Source: CAYVWB01 sp964455395
Lineage (GTDB): Bacteria; Desulfobacterota; Desulfovibrionia; Desulfovibrionales; Desulfovibrionaceae
Assembly: GCA_964455395.1 (NCBI GenBank)
Contig: CAYVWB010000013.1
Span: 14,971-78,970, forward strand
Direction of reading: 5' to 3'
DNA length: 64,000 nt
This document shows, piece after piece, positions 35,614 through 43,037 of the stretch. The position numbers and the translations under genes were made by a program. The stretch's first letter is position 1. The number at the start of each line of letters is the position of its first letter. A model generated the notes under the pieces. It had not been told where the DNA came from. It made no database searches and saw only the letters and a program-made list of their open reading frames with translations.

Positions 35614-36747
35614 ATGTCCCATGACGACCGACGCGCCGACGCCTTGGCCAAAGCCCTGGATGAGATCGCCATCCTGGACCTCGCCTGCCTCGGCGTGGCC
35701 AGCTACCTCTACCTGGCGCTCGAGTCCCGCCAACCGGGGCCCATGTGCATGGGCGCGGCCCGGTTCATGCTGAACGCCCTGAAGCGCACGCGCCAGACAG
35801 CGCCCCCCCTCGCCTCGAACTCCGCCGAGTCCCCGAACGGCCGCAACAGCCATGCCGGACCAGGCCGCAGCCCTGTCGTCATGATCGCCACCGGCTTCCC
35901 CATGGGCGGCGGCGTGCCCGAGACGGACGGCCCCGTGGGCGCCGCCATGCTGGCCCGCGCGCTGGCCAAGACCTGCGGCGCGCGCAGCGTCATCGTCACG
36001 GACGAAGCCTTCGTGGAAGCTGTCAAGGCCGCCTGCATCGGCGCAGGACTGGCGCCCCGGCTGGTGGCGCCGGACGGTCTCGAACAGGTCTCCTACCTCA
36101 ACGCGGTCCACATCCTCCCCTTTCCTCTGGAAGATGACGCCTGTCGCGCTCGCTGCGACACGGCCCTGGACTCCATGAACCCCGCGCTGATGGTGGCGGT
36201 GGAGCGCCCCGGCAAGAACATCAAGGGCGTCTACCACGGGATGAACGGCCGGCCCCTGGCCGGTTACGTGGCGGACATCGAACCCCTGTTCAGCATGGCG
36301 CGTGAACGCGGCGCGCCATTTCTCGCCATCGGGGACGGCGGCAACGAGGTCGGCATGGGCCTCATCCGGGAGGACCTTTCGGCCGTGCTGCCCCAAGCGG
36401 AACATTGCGGCTGCCCTTGCGGCGGCGGCGCGGCCGCCGTGCTGGAGGCGGATTACCTGGTGACCGCCAGCGTCTCCAACTGGGGGGCGGCCTGCGTCAT
36501 CGCCGCACTCTCCGTGCTCACGGACCGGCCGGACGCGCTCCATGCCCCCGAAGAGGAACGCCGCGCCATCGAGCTGTGCGCCAACTCCGGCGCCGTGGAC
36601 GGCGTGAGCCTCTCCCCCGTGCCGGCGGTGGACGGCGTCTCCGCCGAAGAGTGGGAGGGGCTGATGACGGTGCTGCACGGCATGGTTCGGCGCGGCGTGA
36701 CGGACCAAGGCGACTGGCGTCGCGACGTGCATTCACAGTCGCCATGA
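35614..36747 (+). CDS. D-glutamate cyclase-like protein (DUF4392)
   Basis: 377 residues from ATG 35614 with AAGGAG 7 nt upstream; the much longer open frame above runs antisense through the glycosylase gene. The body matches the D-glutamate cyclase C-terminal family (DUF4392, human DGLUCY-like), which cyclises D-glutamate to 5-oxo-D-proline: TGFPMGGGVPETDGPVGAAM, VAVERPGKNIKGVYHGMNG, FLAIGDGGNEVGMG and ASVSNWGAACVIAAL are the typical blocks. The first ~80 residues are a helical segment with a Pro/Ser linker. The DUF1445 half found fused in other organisms is absent. Suggests turnover of D-amino acids or wall-derived D-glutamate. Confidence 0.87.
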   Translation: MSHDDRRADALAKALDEIAILDLACLGVASYLYLALESRQPGPMCMGAARFMLNALKRTRQTAPPLASNSAESPNGRNSHAGPGRSPVVMIATGFPMGGGVPETDGPVGAAMLARALAKTCGARSVIVTDEAFVEAVKAACIGAGLAPRLVAPDGLEQVSYLNAVHILPFPLEDDACRARCDTALDSMNPALMVAVERPGKNIKGVYHGMNGRPLAGYVADIEPLFSMARERGAPFLAIGDGGNEVGMGLIREDLSAVLPQAEHCGCPCGGGAAAVLEADYLVTASVSNWGAACVIAALSVLTDRPDALHAPEEERRAIELCANSGAVDGVSLSPVPAVDGVSAEEWEGLMTVLHGMVRRGVTDQGDWRRDVHSQSP

Positions 36748-36851
36748 TCTGCGCCCCCCCCGTGAAACGACCGGCCGGAGGTCTTGCCCTCCCATGAGCC
36801 GCAGGGTAGATTGATCACCATCCACAACCATCTGCGCCAGGAGAAGGCGGT

Positions 36852-37238
36852 ATGGACCCTCACGAAAAAGAAGAGCTACAACAAGAAAAGGCCGAGATGG
36901 CCGCCCAGCCCCCGGTCACGCCCACAACCGTCGTCACCCGAGCCCCCGAGCCCCCCACGGAGTTGACGTTGGACCCTGCCCAGCCGGTCCTCTCGCTGCT
37001 CTCCGCAGTGCGCGCCTACTCTCTCTCGCGGCGCGAACTCGGCGTGCTGCCCAAGGACGTGGCCAAGCAAGTGGACGAGGATGTCATCGACGAAGCCTTT
37101 TCCCAAGGACTGGTCGCCTTCACCTCCCTGGAGGAAGCCGACGGCAAGGCGAAAGGTCTGGTGCTGACGGACAAAGGCTACGCCCTGCTGGCGACGCAGA
37201 GCGACACCGAAAGCGACCCGGCCGATATGACGCCCTGA
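36852..37238 (+). CDS. Small hypothetical protein, possible winged-helix C-terminus
   Basis: 128 residues, AGGAGA 9 nt before the ATG. Residues 1-45 are charged then Pro/Thr-rich and disordered; residues 48-120 run helix-helix-helix then KGLVLTDKGYALLA, which is how a winged-helix domain ends (recognition helix followed by a beta wing). Not assigned to a family. It is the last gene before the 1-kb non-coding stretch that opens the accessory block. Confidence 0.6.
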   Translation: MDPHEKEELQQEKAEMAAQPPVTPTTVVTRAPEPPTELTLDPAQPVLSLLSAVRAYSLSRRELGVLPKDVAKQVDEDVIDEAFSQGLVAFTSLEEADGKAKGLVLTDKGYALLATQSDTESDPADMTP

Positions 37239-37705
37239 AGTTTCCTGCTGAAGCCTCTTGTTGACGCCTCCTGCTGACGCGGCCTCCCCTCGCATGGGGG
37301 GGGGACGCACGCCCTGAGGACGCGCATTGACGCACTGCCGGGCCCTCCCCGAGCGGCCCGCCCCGCAGCCCACCGGCTCCCGGACGCGGCCACCTTGGGT
37401 GTGGCGTACGCACCCGACGCGCGCCATCCGGACCGCCCACGCCTCCACGCGCTGCGCCGCTTCGCTCCAGAACAGGCTCCGGACCACGTTTCGAGACAGC
37501 ATCCAGGCCCGCGCACGTCCCCCCGGACGCCCATGCGGCCAGCTCCCTCCAGTTCCCTCCAGTTCCCTGGACGCGCTGGCGCACTCTTCATGCGCCGGCA
37601 AAGCCGCGGACTTCGGCCCCGCGCGTCACGCTTCCGACCTTTTGTCCACCAGCGCTTCGGCCCCCCACGCGCCTCCAGAGGCCTCCTCACTCGCACATCA
37701 GGCCT

Positions 37706-37719
37706 ATTAATATAGTATT
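37706..37719. repeat. 14-bp direct repeat, left copy
   Basis: ATTAATATAGTATT, identical to 38206-38219 and exactly 500 bp from it. Confidence 0.75.
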
Positions 37720-38125
37720 AACGGATACTTACCGCCACCCTCAATCTCCCACTGAATAGCATAGCCACTATAGATGACAAGGCTCGTCTCCCCCGACAGC
37801 TTGAGCGCGCGCCACCTCGACCGGAGACGCCATACTATGGCGCACCCCGCCGTAAGGCCCTTCCACCGTGGAGCCTTGCGTCATAGACCCATTGCCGAGC
37901 CCTCCCCCCTTCGCGCAGCCGGGCGCGCGCACCGCCGCAACGTCCAGGCATCGTTCCCGCTCTCAGCGTCCGGGCCATGCGCGACGCCATCCCGAGCCGC
38001 CAGCGGTTGACCACCTTCCGGAAACAAGCCTGCGCCCCACGGTCGACAAAACGATACAGCAACACACCACACCCTCAGACAATATCGACTGGAAACACAT
38101 TGCTGCGCCTACTCGAATTTATGTA

Positions 38126-38148
38126 ACACTCCTGCAATACACTCCTGC
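38126..38148. repeat. 10-bp direct repeat, 13-bp period
   Basis: ACACTCCTGC at 38126-38135 and 38139-38148, separated by AAT. Could be a tandem regulator site. Confidence 0.55.
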
Positions 38149-38151
38149 TAA

Positions 38152-38175
38152 CAAATGCTTAGATGCTGGCATTTG
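38152..38175. promoter_or_regulatory. Inverted repeat upstream of the peroxidase gene
   Basis: CAAATGC (38152-38158) and GCATTTG (38169-38175) separated by 10 bp. Perfect 7-bp arms just upstream of the promoter candidate; operator-like. Confidence 0.45.
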
Positions 38176-38198
38176 CTTGTTGCAAACAGCGCATTCAG

Positions 38199-38228
38199 TT
38201 GCGACATTAATATAGTATTTACTATTTT
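38199..38228 (+). promoter_or_regulatory. Promoter candidate of the heme peroxidase gene
   Basis: TTGCGA at 38199-38204 and TATTTT at 38223-38228, 18-bp spacer, about 32 bp before the predicted leader end. The right copy of the 14-bp repeat lies in the spacer. Confidence 0.45.
38206..38219. repeat. 14-bp direct repeat, right copy
   Basis: ATTAATATAGTATT, identical to the copy at 37706-37719. Confidence 0.75.
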
Positions 38229-38266
38229 CATAGCCTGTTTCAAACCTTCGACTCAAGGAGCAGACC

Positions 38267-39712
38267 ATGCAACCTACCGGTTTCCATGGCGGCGACGACC
38301 GCGACTCCGCCGGTTCCGCCAGCAGCGCCGGGGGGCGCTTCGGACGCCTTTTTCCCAACCTGCCGCCCCGCGCGGCGGGAAGTCTCGATCTCTTCGCCCT
38401 GGGCGCGGCGGGCGGCCCCATGGATGGCGGCCCCGGCGGCAATGACAACCAGCGCATCAAGGCCGGGTTCACTTTCCTCGGGCAGTTCATCGATCATGAC
38501 ATCACCTTCGACCCCACCACCCTCACCGAGCGGCGGGTCGATCCGAATTCGCTGCAGAACTTCCGCACCCCGGCCCTGGAGCTGGACTCTCTCTACGGTC
38601 TCGGCCCGCGCGTGCAGCCCTACCTCTACGACGAGGACCTCACGTTTCTCATCGGGAACAGCGTCAACGCGACCAGCGACCTGGCCCGCAACGCGAAGGG
38701 CGCCGCCATCATCCCGGACCCCCGCAACGACGAGAACATGATCGTCGGCCAGATGCACTTGCTCTTCCAACGCTTCCACAACACGGTGTTGAGCACCCGG
38801 ACGCAGGGCTCGGACCCGGCGGAGCGTTTCGAGGAAGCCCGCCGCCTGGTGCGCTGGCACTATCAATGGATGATAGTGCATGAATACCTGCGGCTGATCG
38901 TGGGTGACGCCATGCGCGAGGATGTGTTCAGGAACGGCCCCAGGTTCTTCGACTGCGCGTCCTGCTGCATGGAGCACTTGTTCCTGCCTGTGGAATTCGC
39001 GGTGGCGGCCTTCCGTTTCGGACATAGCCAAGTGCGTTCCGGCTACGGCATCAACGGGTTCAACGGAGGTTTTGGCGCCTCGCTGTTCCCCGAAGATCCC
39101 GCACAGGTTGAAAACGGCGCGGCCCGCAACAGCCTGGTCGGGGGGCCGGTCATCCACGCCCATCATGTGGATTGGCGCCTGTTCTTCGATCTGCCGGGCG
39201 CAACCCCCGCCTTGAGCAAGCAAATCGACACCACCCTCTCCGCTCCGCTGCTGAATCTGCCTGTCAGCGTGGTCCCGCCGTCCGCGGACCCGCGCGTGGC
39301 CGGACAAAATTCCCTGGCGGTGCGCAACCTGCTGCGTTCGGACTCCAACGGTCTGCCCTCGGGCGAAACCGTGGCCACGGTCATGGGCGAAACGCCGATC
39401 CCCGACAGCGTCCTGTGGCAGGGCGTTCCCCCGGCTGTTCTTGGCGACGCCCCGGGGGAATCCCCGTTGTGGTTCTACATTCTGCGGGAGGCCGAAGACC
39501 TGCCCAATGGCGAACACCTGGGTCCGGTGGGCGGACGCATTGTCGCCGAAACATTCTACTGCATGCTGATGCGGGACGCCGAGTCGTACCTGGCTCAAGA
39601 TCCCATGTGGAAGCCCACCCTCGGGAGCAACGAGGACTTCACCATGGCGGATCTGGCGCAGTTCGTGGGGGACTTCCCCACCCCCGAAGCGGCTCCCGCC
39701 GAGGCCTCCTGA
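38267..39712 (+). CDS. Animal-type heme peroxidase (bacterial peroxidase-cyclooxygenase superfamily)
   Basis: 481 residues, a single An_peroxidase domain. Key sites are visible: GQFIDHDITFDP carries the heme-linking Asp (D76), distal His (H77) and a calcium-binding Asp (D78); LLFQRFHNTVL supplies the catalytic Arg; FAVAAFRFGHSQVR carries the proximal His. These are the hallmarks of the myeloperoxidase/peroxinectin superfamily, which oxidises halides or small organics with H2O2. No signal peptide is seen: the N-terminus is Gly/Ser-rich. CAAGGAG precedes the ATG. It follows the AT-rich region and precedes the sugar-enzyme operon by 470 bp. Bacterial members are sporadic, consistent with acquisition. 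Confidence 0.92.
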   Translation: MQPTGFHGGDDRDSAGSASSAGGRFGRLFPNLPPRAAGSLDLFALGAAGGPMDGGPGGNDNQRIKAGFTFLGQFIDHDITFDPTTLTERRVDPNSLQNFRTPALELDSLYGLGPRVQPYLYDEDLTFLIGNSVNATSDLARNAKGAAIIPDPRNDENMIVGQMHLLFQRFHNTVLSTRTQGSDPAERFEEARRLVRWHYQWMIVHEYLRLIVGDAMREDVFRNGPRFFDCASCCMEHLFLPVEFAVAAFRFGHSQVRSGYGINGFNGGFGASLFPEDPAQVENGAARNSLVGGPVIHAHHVDWRLFFDLPGATPALSKQIDTTLSAPLLNLPVSVVPPSADPRVAGQNSLAVRNLLRSDSNGLPSGETVATVMGETPIPDSVLWQGVPPAVLGDAPGESPLWFYILREAEDLPNGEHLGPVGGRIVAETFYCMLMRDAESYLAQDPMWKPTLGSNEDFTMADLAQFVGDFPTPEAAPAEAS

Positions 39713-40182
39713 AGGGGAGCGCGTGGGGGGGCGGCGTCGAGCGCAGGCAAGGGCGCCGCTCCTCTCGCGCTCATTCGGATGGCAGGGAAGGAGAATCACC
39801 CACGAAGCGCCGCCGTGGGGACCTTGACGGAACGCTTGTGCGCCTGGCGACGGCCCGACAGCGACGCGCGCGATCACGGCTTGTTCGGCTTCTTGCGGCG
39901 AGGCCCTGGCGGACACGACGACTTCACGAGACCCGACATGGAGACACACACCCTGCGCGAAGCGGCAGCCACAGCCCGACGGTCTCCCGTCCTCCAAGGC
40001 GCCATACCGCATACGACGCATTCGTCCGCAACATCACGGCGCACGGTCGCTTACGTGGCGCGCGCCATCATGAAACTCGCGCCGGGACTGGCGGCCCGTC
40101 ATGAATCGGCCGCCGGCGTGGCCTCTGCGCAGACCGTCGCCGCGCCGGCACGCAACGCCCACTCGGCCCCATGAGGATTCCC
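39713..40182. other. Intergenic, peroxidase to AGE-like gene
   Basis: 470 bp. A 131-codon frame (39779-40174) exists but is Arg/His/Ala-rich with no ribosome binding site and is not accepted. The paired GCGGCG/CGCCGC strings near 39730-39755 form a hairpin without a T-run. Confidence 0.45.
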
Positions 40183-42324
40183 ATGAAGCTTTCCAACAAC
40201 TATCACAGCATGGTCGTGACCGGCGTGGTCCAGAAAGTCGATCCGGTCAATCTTAACTTCACCTTGCAACTACTCTCGGGCAAGTCGCTTTTAAAGGTCT
40301 CCGTCACCAAGACGACATGGTACGAGGTGCTGCGGAACGTCGGCGACGAAGGCCGCGACCGAGTGCCGGAGCCGCCTGAAGCCTACGTCAACGAGGTCCT
40401 CGGCGCGAATGATCCTGCTGCCGACCAGTCTCTGCGGCAGGCCCAGTACAACGTCTTGAAGTATCTGCGGAAGGGCGTCATGGTCTCCATCCGGGGCGTG
40501 GCGAGCGAGCACGAGACCGACCGGGCTTTCAGCGCGCGACGCGTGGTGCTCATGCACTCGGAGCCGGGGATGTACGGTTGGGAGCAGACACACTGGTGGC
40601 TCCAGCAGATCAACACCCTCTTCGAGCAGTGGATGGACGTGCTCTTCCAGGACAAGCGGGAGATCACCGAAAACGATTTCGCAGCGTTCTACCGCACGAA
40701 TCTCGATCTGCTCGGGGGACACACGGCGGACGACATCCAGGAATGCGCCACCATGTCCCGGTTCCTCTACGGGTTGTCCTCTTCGTACATGCTCACAGGC
40801 AACGACCGCGCCTTGAGCGCCGCCGCGGCGTGCGCCAAGTACCTCATCAACGCTTTCGCCGTGGTCTCCCACGACCACATGTACTGCTTCTGGAAATTCG
40901 GGAGGGTGCAGGACAAGAAGAGCGTCAAGTCCATCATGAGCTCCCAGAACCCCGACGATCTGGGAAGTTACGCGCTCTATGAGCAGATCTACGCCCTGGC
41001 CGGCTTGACGCAGTACTACCGCATCACCCAGGACACGAACATCCTCTACTACATCACGCGCACCATCAGCGCTTTCGAGAAGTTCTTCCGCGATCACGAG
41101 AATCGCAACAACGATTCGTGCTTCAACGGCGAAGGGGGGTACTTCAGCCACATCGACCCCGTGACCATGCGTCCGGATTCACCGGCGTTGGGCAAGAATC
41201 GGGAGCGCAAGAACTGGAATTCGATAGGCGACCACATCCCGGCCTATCTCATCAATCTGCTGCTCGCCATCGACCCGCTGCCGAAAACCGCGAATTCGCC
41301 TTACGATTGGGACAAACTCCGCCAACTCTGCCGGGATATGCTGGACAGCTGCGTAGAGGACATCCTCGAACACTTCACGCCGGACGAAGATTCTCTCTTC
41401 GTCAAGGAGCGGTTCCACGCGAACTGGGAGCCTGACAGGACCTGGGACTGGCAGCAGGACCGCGGCATCGTCGGACACAACCTGAAAATCTCATGGAACC
41501 TGACGCGCTGCGGCCACTACTACACATACCTCGCCAAGCTCCCGGGCTTGGCCGAGGGCACGGCCCTCGACTACACCGACATGGCCAAGAAGTGCTACGA
41601 GTTCTCCAGACTATTGGGCAAGAACATGGAACGCGCCGGGGTGGACCTCATCCGCGGCGGCATCTTCGACGCTTTGGAGCGCGTGCCCCAAAACAAAAAG
41701 TTCTTGGATTTCGCCTGGGAGCCGACCAAGGACTTCTGGCAACAGGAACAGGCCATTCTCGCCTACTACATCATGGCGGGCATCGACCCCAAACACGGCG
41801 ACAGCCCGCGGTTCCTGGAACTGGCGCGGTACTGCACGGCGTTCTGGAGCCTCTACTTCGTCGACCAGGACCACCGCAAGATCTACTTCCGCACGGACGA
41901 AAGCGGCACGCCCATCGTCCAGGACGGGTACGGCGTTCAAGGCGGCCACGCCATCGCCGGCTACCACTCCTTCGAGCTGAACTTCCTTGCGCACATCTAT
42001 ATCCGCGCCTACGTGCAGCAAACTGGCGGCGGCGACGACTCCTTCTGCATCACATACCGGCCCTGCAAGAACGACCACAAGACGCTCAATGTCCTGCCGG
42101 ACTTCTTCCGCCCCGGCGACCTGAAGATCATCACCCTGAAATTCAACGGCGTGAAACAAAAAATCTCCGACCCGCACTCCTTCCAAGTCGACATCAGCGA
42201 GCTTGCGCCGGACACCGAAGTCGTCGTCGAATTCCTCCCCGGGCGCAAAAGTGCGCGCGGGGAACAGGACATCAAGCAGGAACGCTCCACCATCAAGGAC
42301 ATCTACTCCAGCAAGACGCCGTAG
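40183..42324 (+). CDS. Large AGE-family (N-acylglucosamine 2-epimerase-type) alpha/alpha-barrel protein
   Basis: 713 residues from ATG 40183, chosen over ATG 40171 because only it has GAGG 6 nt upstream. Three parts: an N-terminal ~125-residue beta-rich OB-like domain (MVVTGVVQKVDPVNLNFTLQ), an (alpha/alpha)6 barrel at ~130-590 and a C-terminal ~100-residue beta domain. The barrel has the AGE-type active-site helix RGIVGHNLKISWNLTR and a later GGHAIAGYHSFELNF, the two conserved His regions, plus FWQQEQAILAYYIMAG. AGE enzymes epimerise or isomerise free sugars; standard ones are ~400 residues, so the extra domains suggest a polymer or bound substrate. First gene of a three-gene operon. Confidence 0.82.
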   Translation: MKLSNNYHSMVVTGVVQKVDPVNLNFTLQLLSGKSLLKVSVTKTTWYEVLRNVGDEGRDRVPEPPEAYVNEVLGANDPAADQSLRQAQYNVLKYLRKGVMVSIRGVASEHETDRAFSARRVVLMHSEPGMYGWEQTHWWLQQINTLFEQWMDVLFQDKREITENDFAAFYRTNLDLLGGHTADDIQECATMSRFLYGLSSSYMLTGNDRALSAAAACAKYLINAFAVVSHDHMYCFWKFGRVQDKKSVKSIMSSQNPDDLGSYALYEQIYALAGLTQYYRITQDTNILYYITRTISAFEKFFRDHENRNNDSCFNGEGGYFSHIDPVTMRPDSPALGKNRERKNWNSIGDHIPAYLINLLLAIDPLPKTANSPYDWDKLRQLCRDMLDSCVEDILEHFTPDEDSLFVKERFHANWEPDRTWDWQQDRGIVGHNLKISWNLTRCGHYYTYLAKLPGLAEGTALDYTDMAKKCYEFSRLLGKNMERAGVDLIRGGIFDALERVPQNKKFLDFAWEPTKDFWQQEQAILAYYIMAGIDPKHGDSPRFLELARYCTAFWSLYFVDQDHRKIYFRTDESGTPIVQDGYGVQGGHAIAGYHSFELNFLAHIYIRAYVQQTGGGDDSFCITYRPCKNDHKTLNVLPDFFRPGDLKIITLKFNGVKQKISDPHSFQVDISELAPDTEVVVEFLPGRKSARGEQDIKQERSTIKDIYSSKTP

Positions 42325-42335
42325 GGAGGGTGCGA

Positions 42336-43025
42336 ATGAACAAGCCGCTTGCAGGAAAGGCCATCGCCGTTATCGTGGAGCACAAGTTCATCCCCGAAGA
42401 AATCGAAGCCTATCGAAACGGCTTCCACATGCTGGGCGCCGACGTCCACTTCATCTCGCGGCTCTGGTACGGCGACTACCGCCCCGGCCACCCCTCCTGG
42501 ACGGCGCCGGTCTTCCATAGCGACGTGGACCCCACGGAGCAAGCGCCCTGGAACACGCCTGCCGCGCTCAAGGTCGACTCGGAACGCGACGTGAGCGCCA
42601 TCAGACCCGAGGCGTACGCAGCCGTCATCATGGCGGCGAACTACGTGAGCGTCCGGCTGCGCTACCCTGATGCGCCCGACATCAGCGACCCCCGCAGGCT
42701 CGTCCAGTCGGCCCCCATGGTCCGCTTCTTCGCGCAAGCCATGTCCACGCCCGGTCTTGTCAAAGGCGCGCTCTGCCACGGTCTGTGGATCCTCACGCCG
42801 CACCCCGAGCTCCTGAAGGCGCGACGCGTGACCTGCCATACCGTCGTCATGGCGGACATCCTCAATTGCGGCGCGGAAGTCGTCTTCGAGGATACAGGCG
42901 ACGGTCGGTCCGCGCCGGCCAAAGTGGTCACGGATAACGACTTGGTCACCGGTTTCAGCAGACACGACGTCCTGCCATTCATCGAAGCCATTGCCGACCG
43001 CATCCTCGCGATCGAAAACGCCTGA
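42336..43025 (+). CDS. DJ-1/PfpI (class I glutamine amidotransferase-like) protein
   Basis: 229 residues from ATG 42336, with GGAGG 7 nt upstream and only 11 bp after the AGE-like gene. The nucleophile elbow is KGALCHGLWIL (C147-H148), and the conserved acidic partner lies in the N-terminal helix EHKFIPEEIEAY. The family includes proteases, chaperones, glyoxalases and deglycases, so a specific activity cannot be given. It is somewhat longer than PfpI (166 residues), with an insert at ~45-90. Placed between two carbohydrate enzymes, a detoxifying or sugar-adduct role is possible but unproven. Confidence 0.85.
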   Translation: MNKPLAGKAIAVIVEHKFIPEEIEAYRNGFHMLGADVHFISRLWYGDYRPGHPSWTAPVFHSDVDPTEQAPWNTPAALKVDSERDVSAIRPEAYAAVIMAANYVSVRLRYPDAPDISDPRRLVQSAPMVRFFAQAMSTPGLVKGALCHGLWILTPHPELLKARRVTCHTVVMADILNCGAEVVFEDTGDGRSAPAKVVTDNDLVTGFSRHDVLPFIEAIADRILAIENA

Positions 43026-43037
43026 AGGACCCCACCC

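Larger units (their letters stand above)
37239..38266. other. 1-kb non-coding stretch opening the accessory block
   Basis: 1028 bp without a credible gene. The left 450 bp are GC-rich with C-runs and a small CCCTCCAGTT tandem (37543-37570); from about 37700 the sequence turns AT-rich in patches (37700-37775 and 38070-38230), unlike anything nearby. It holds a 14-bp direct repeat in two copies, a 10-bp tandem, an inverted repeat and a promoter candidate, each listed separately. No tRNA or integrase was found. Confidence 0.6.

Noticed and set aside
34804..36732. Long upstream extension of the 2-hydroxyacid dehydrogenase frame
   Set aside because: It runs antisense or out of frame through the glycosylase and D-glutamate cyclase-like genes; the dehydrogenase family starts at 34803.
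38164..38182. Sigma54-like TGGCAT ... TTGCA string upstream of the peroxidase
   Set aside because: The GC element is two bases too far from the GG element.
39779..40174. 131-codon plus-strand frame between peroxidase and AGE-like gene
   Set aside because: No ribosome binding site, Arg/Ala/His-biased composition, no recognisable pattern.
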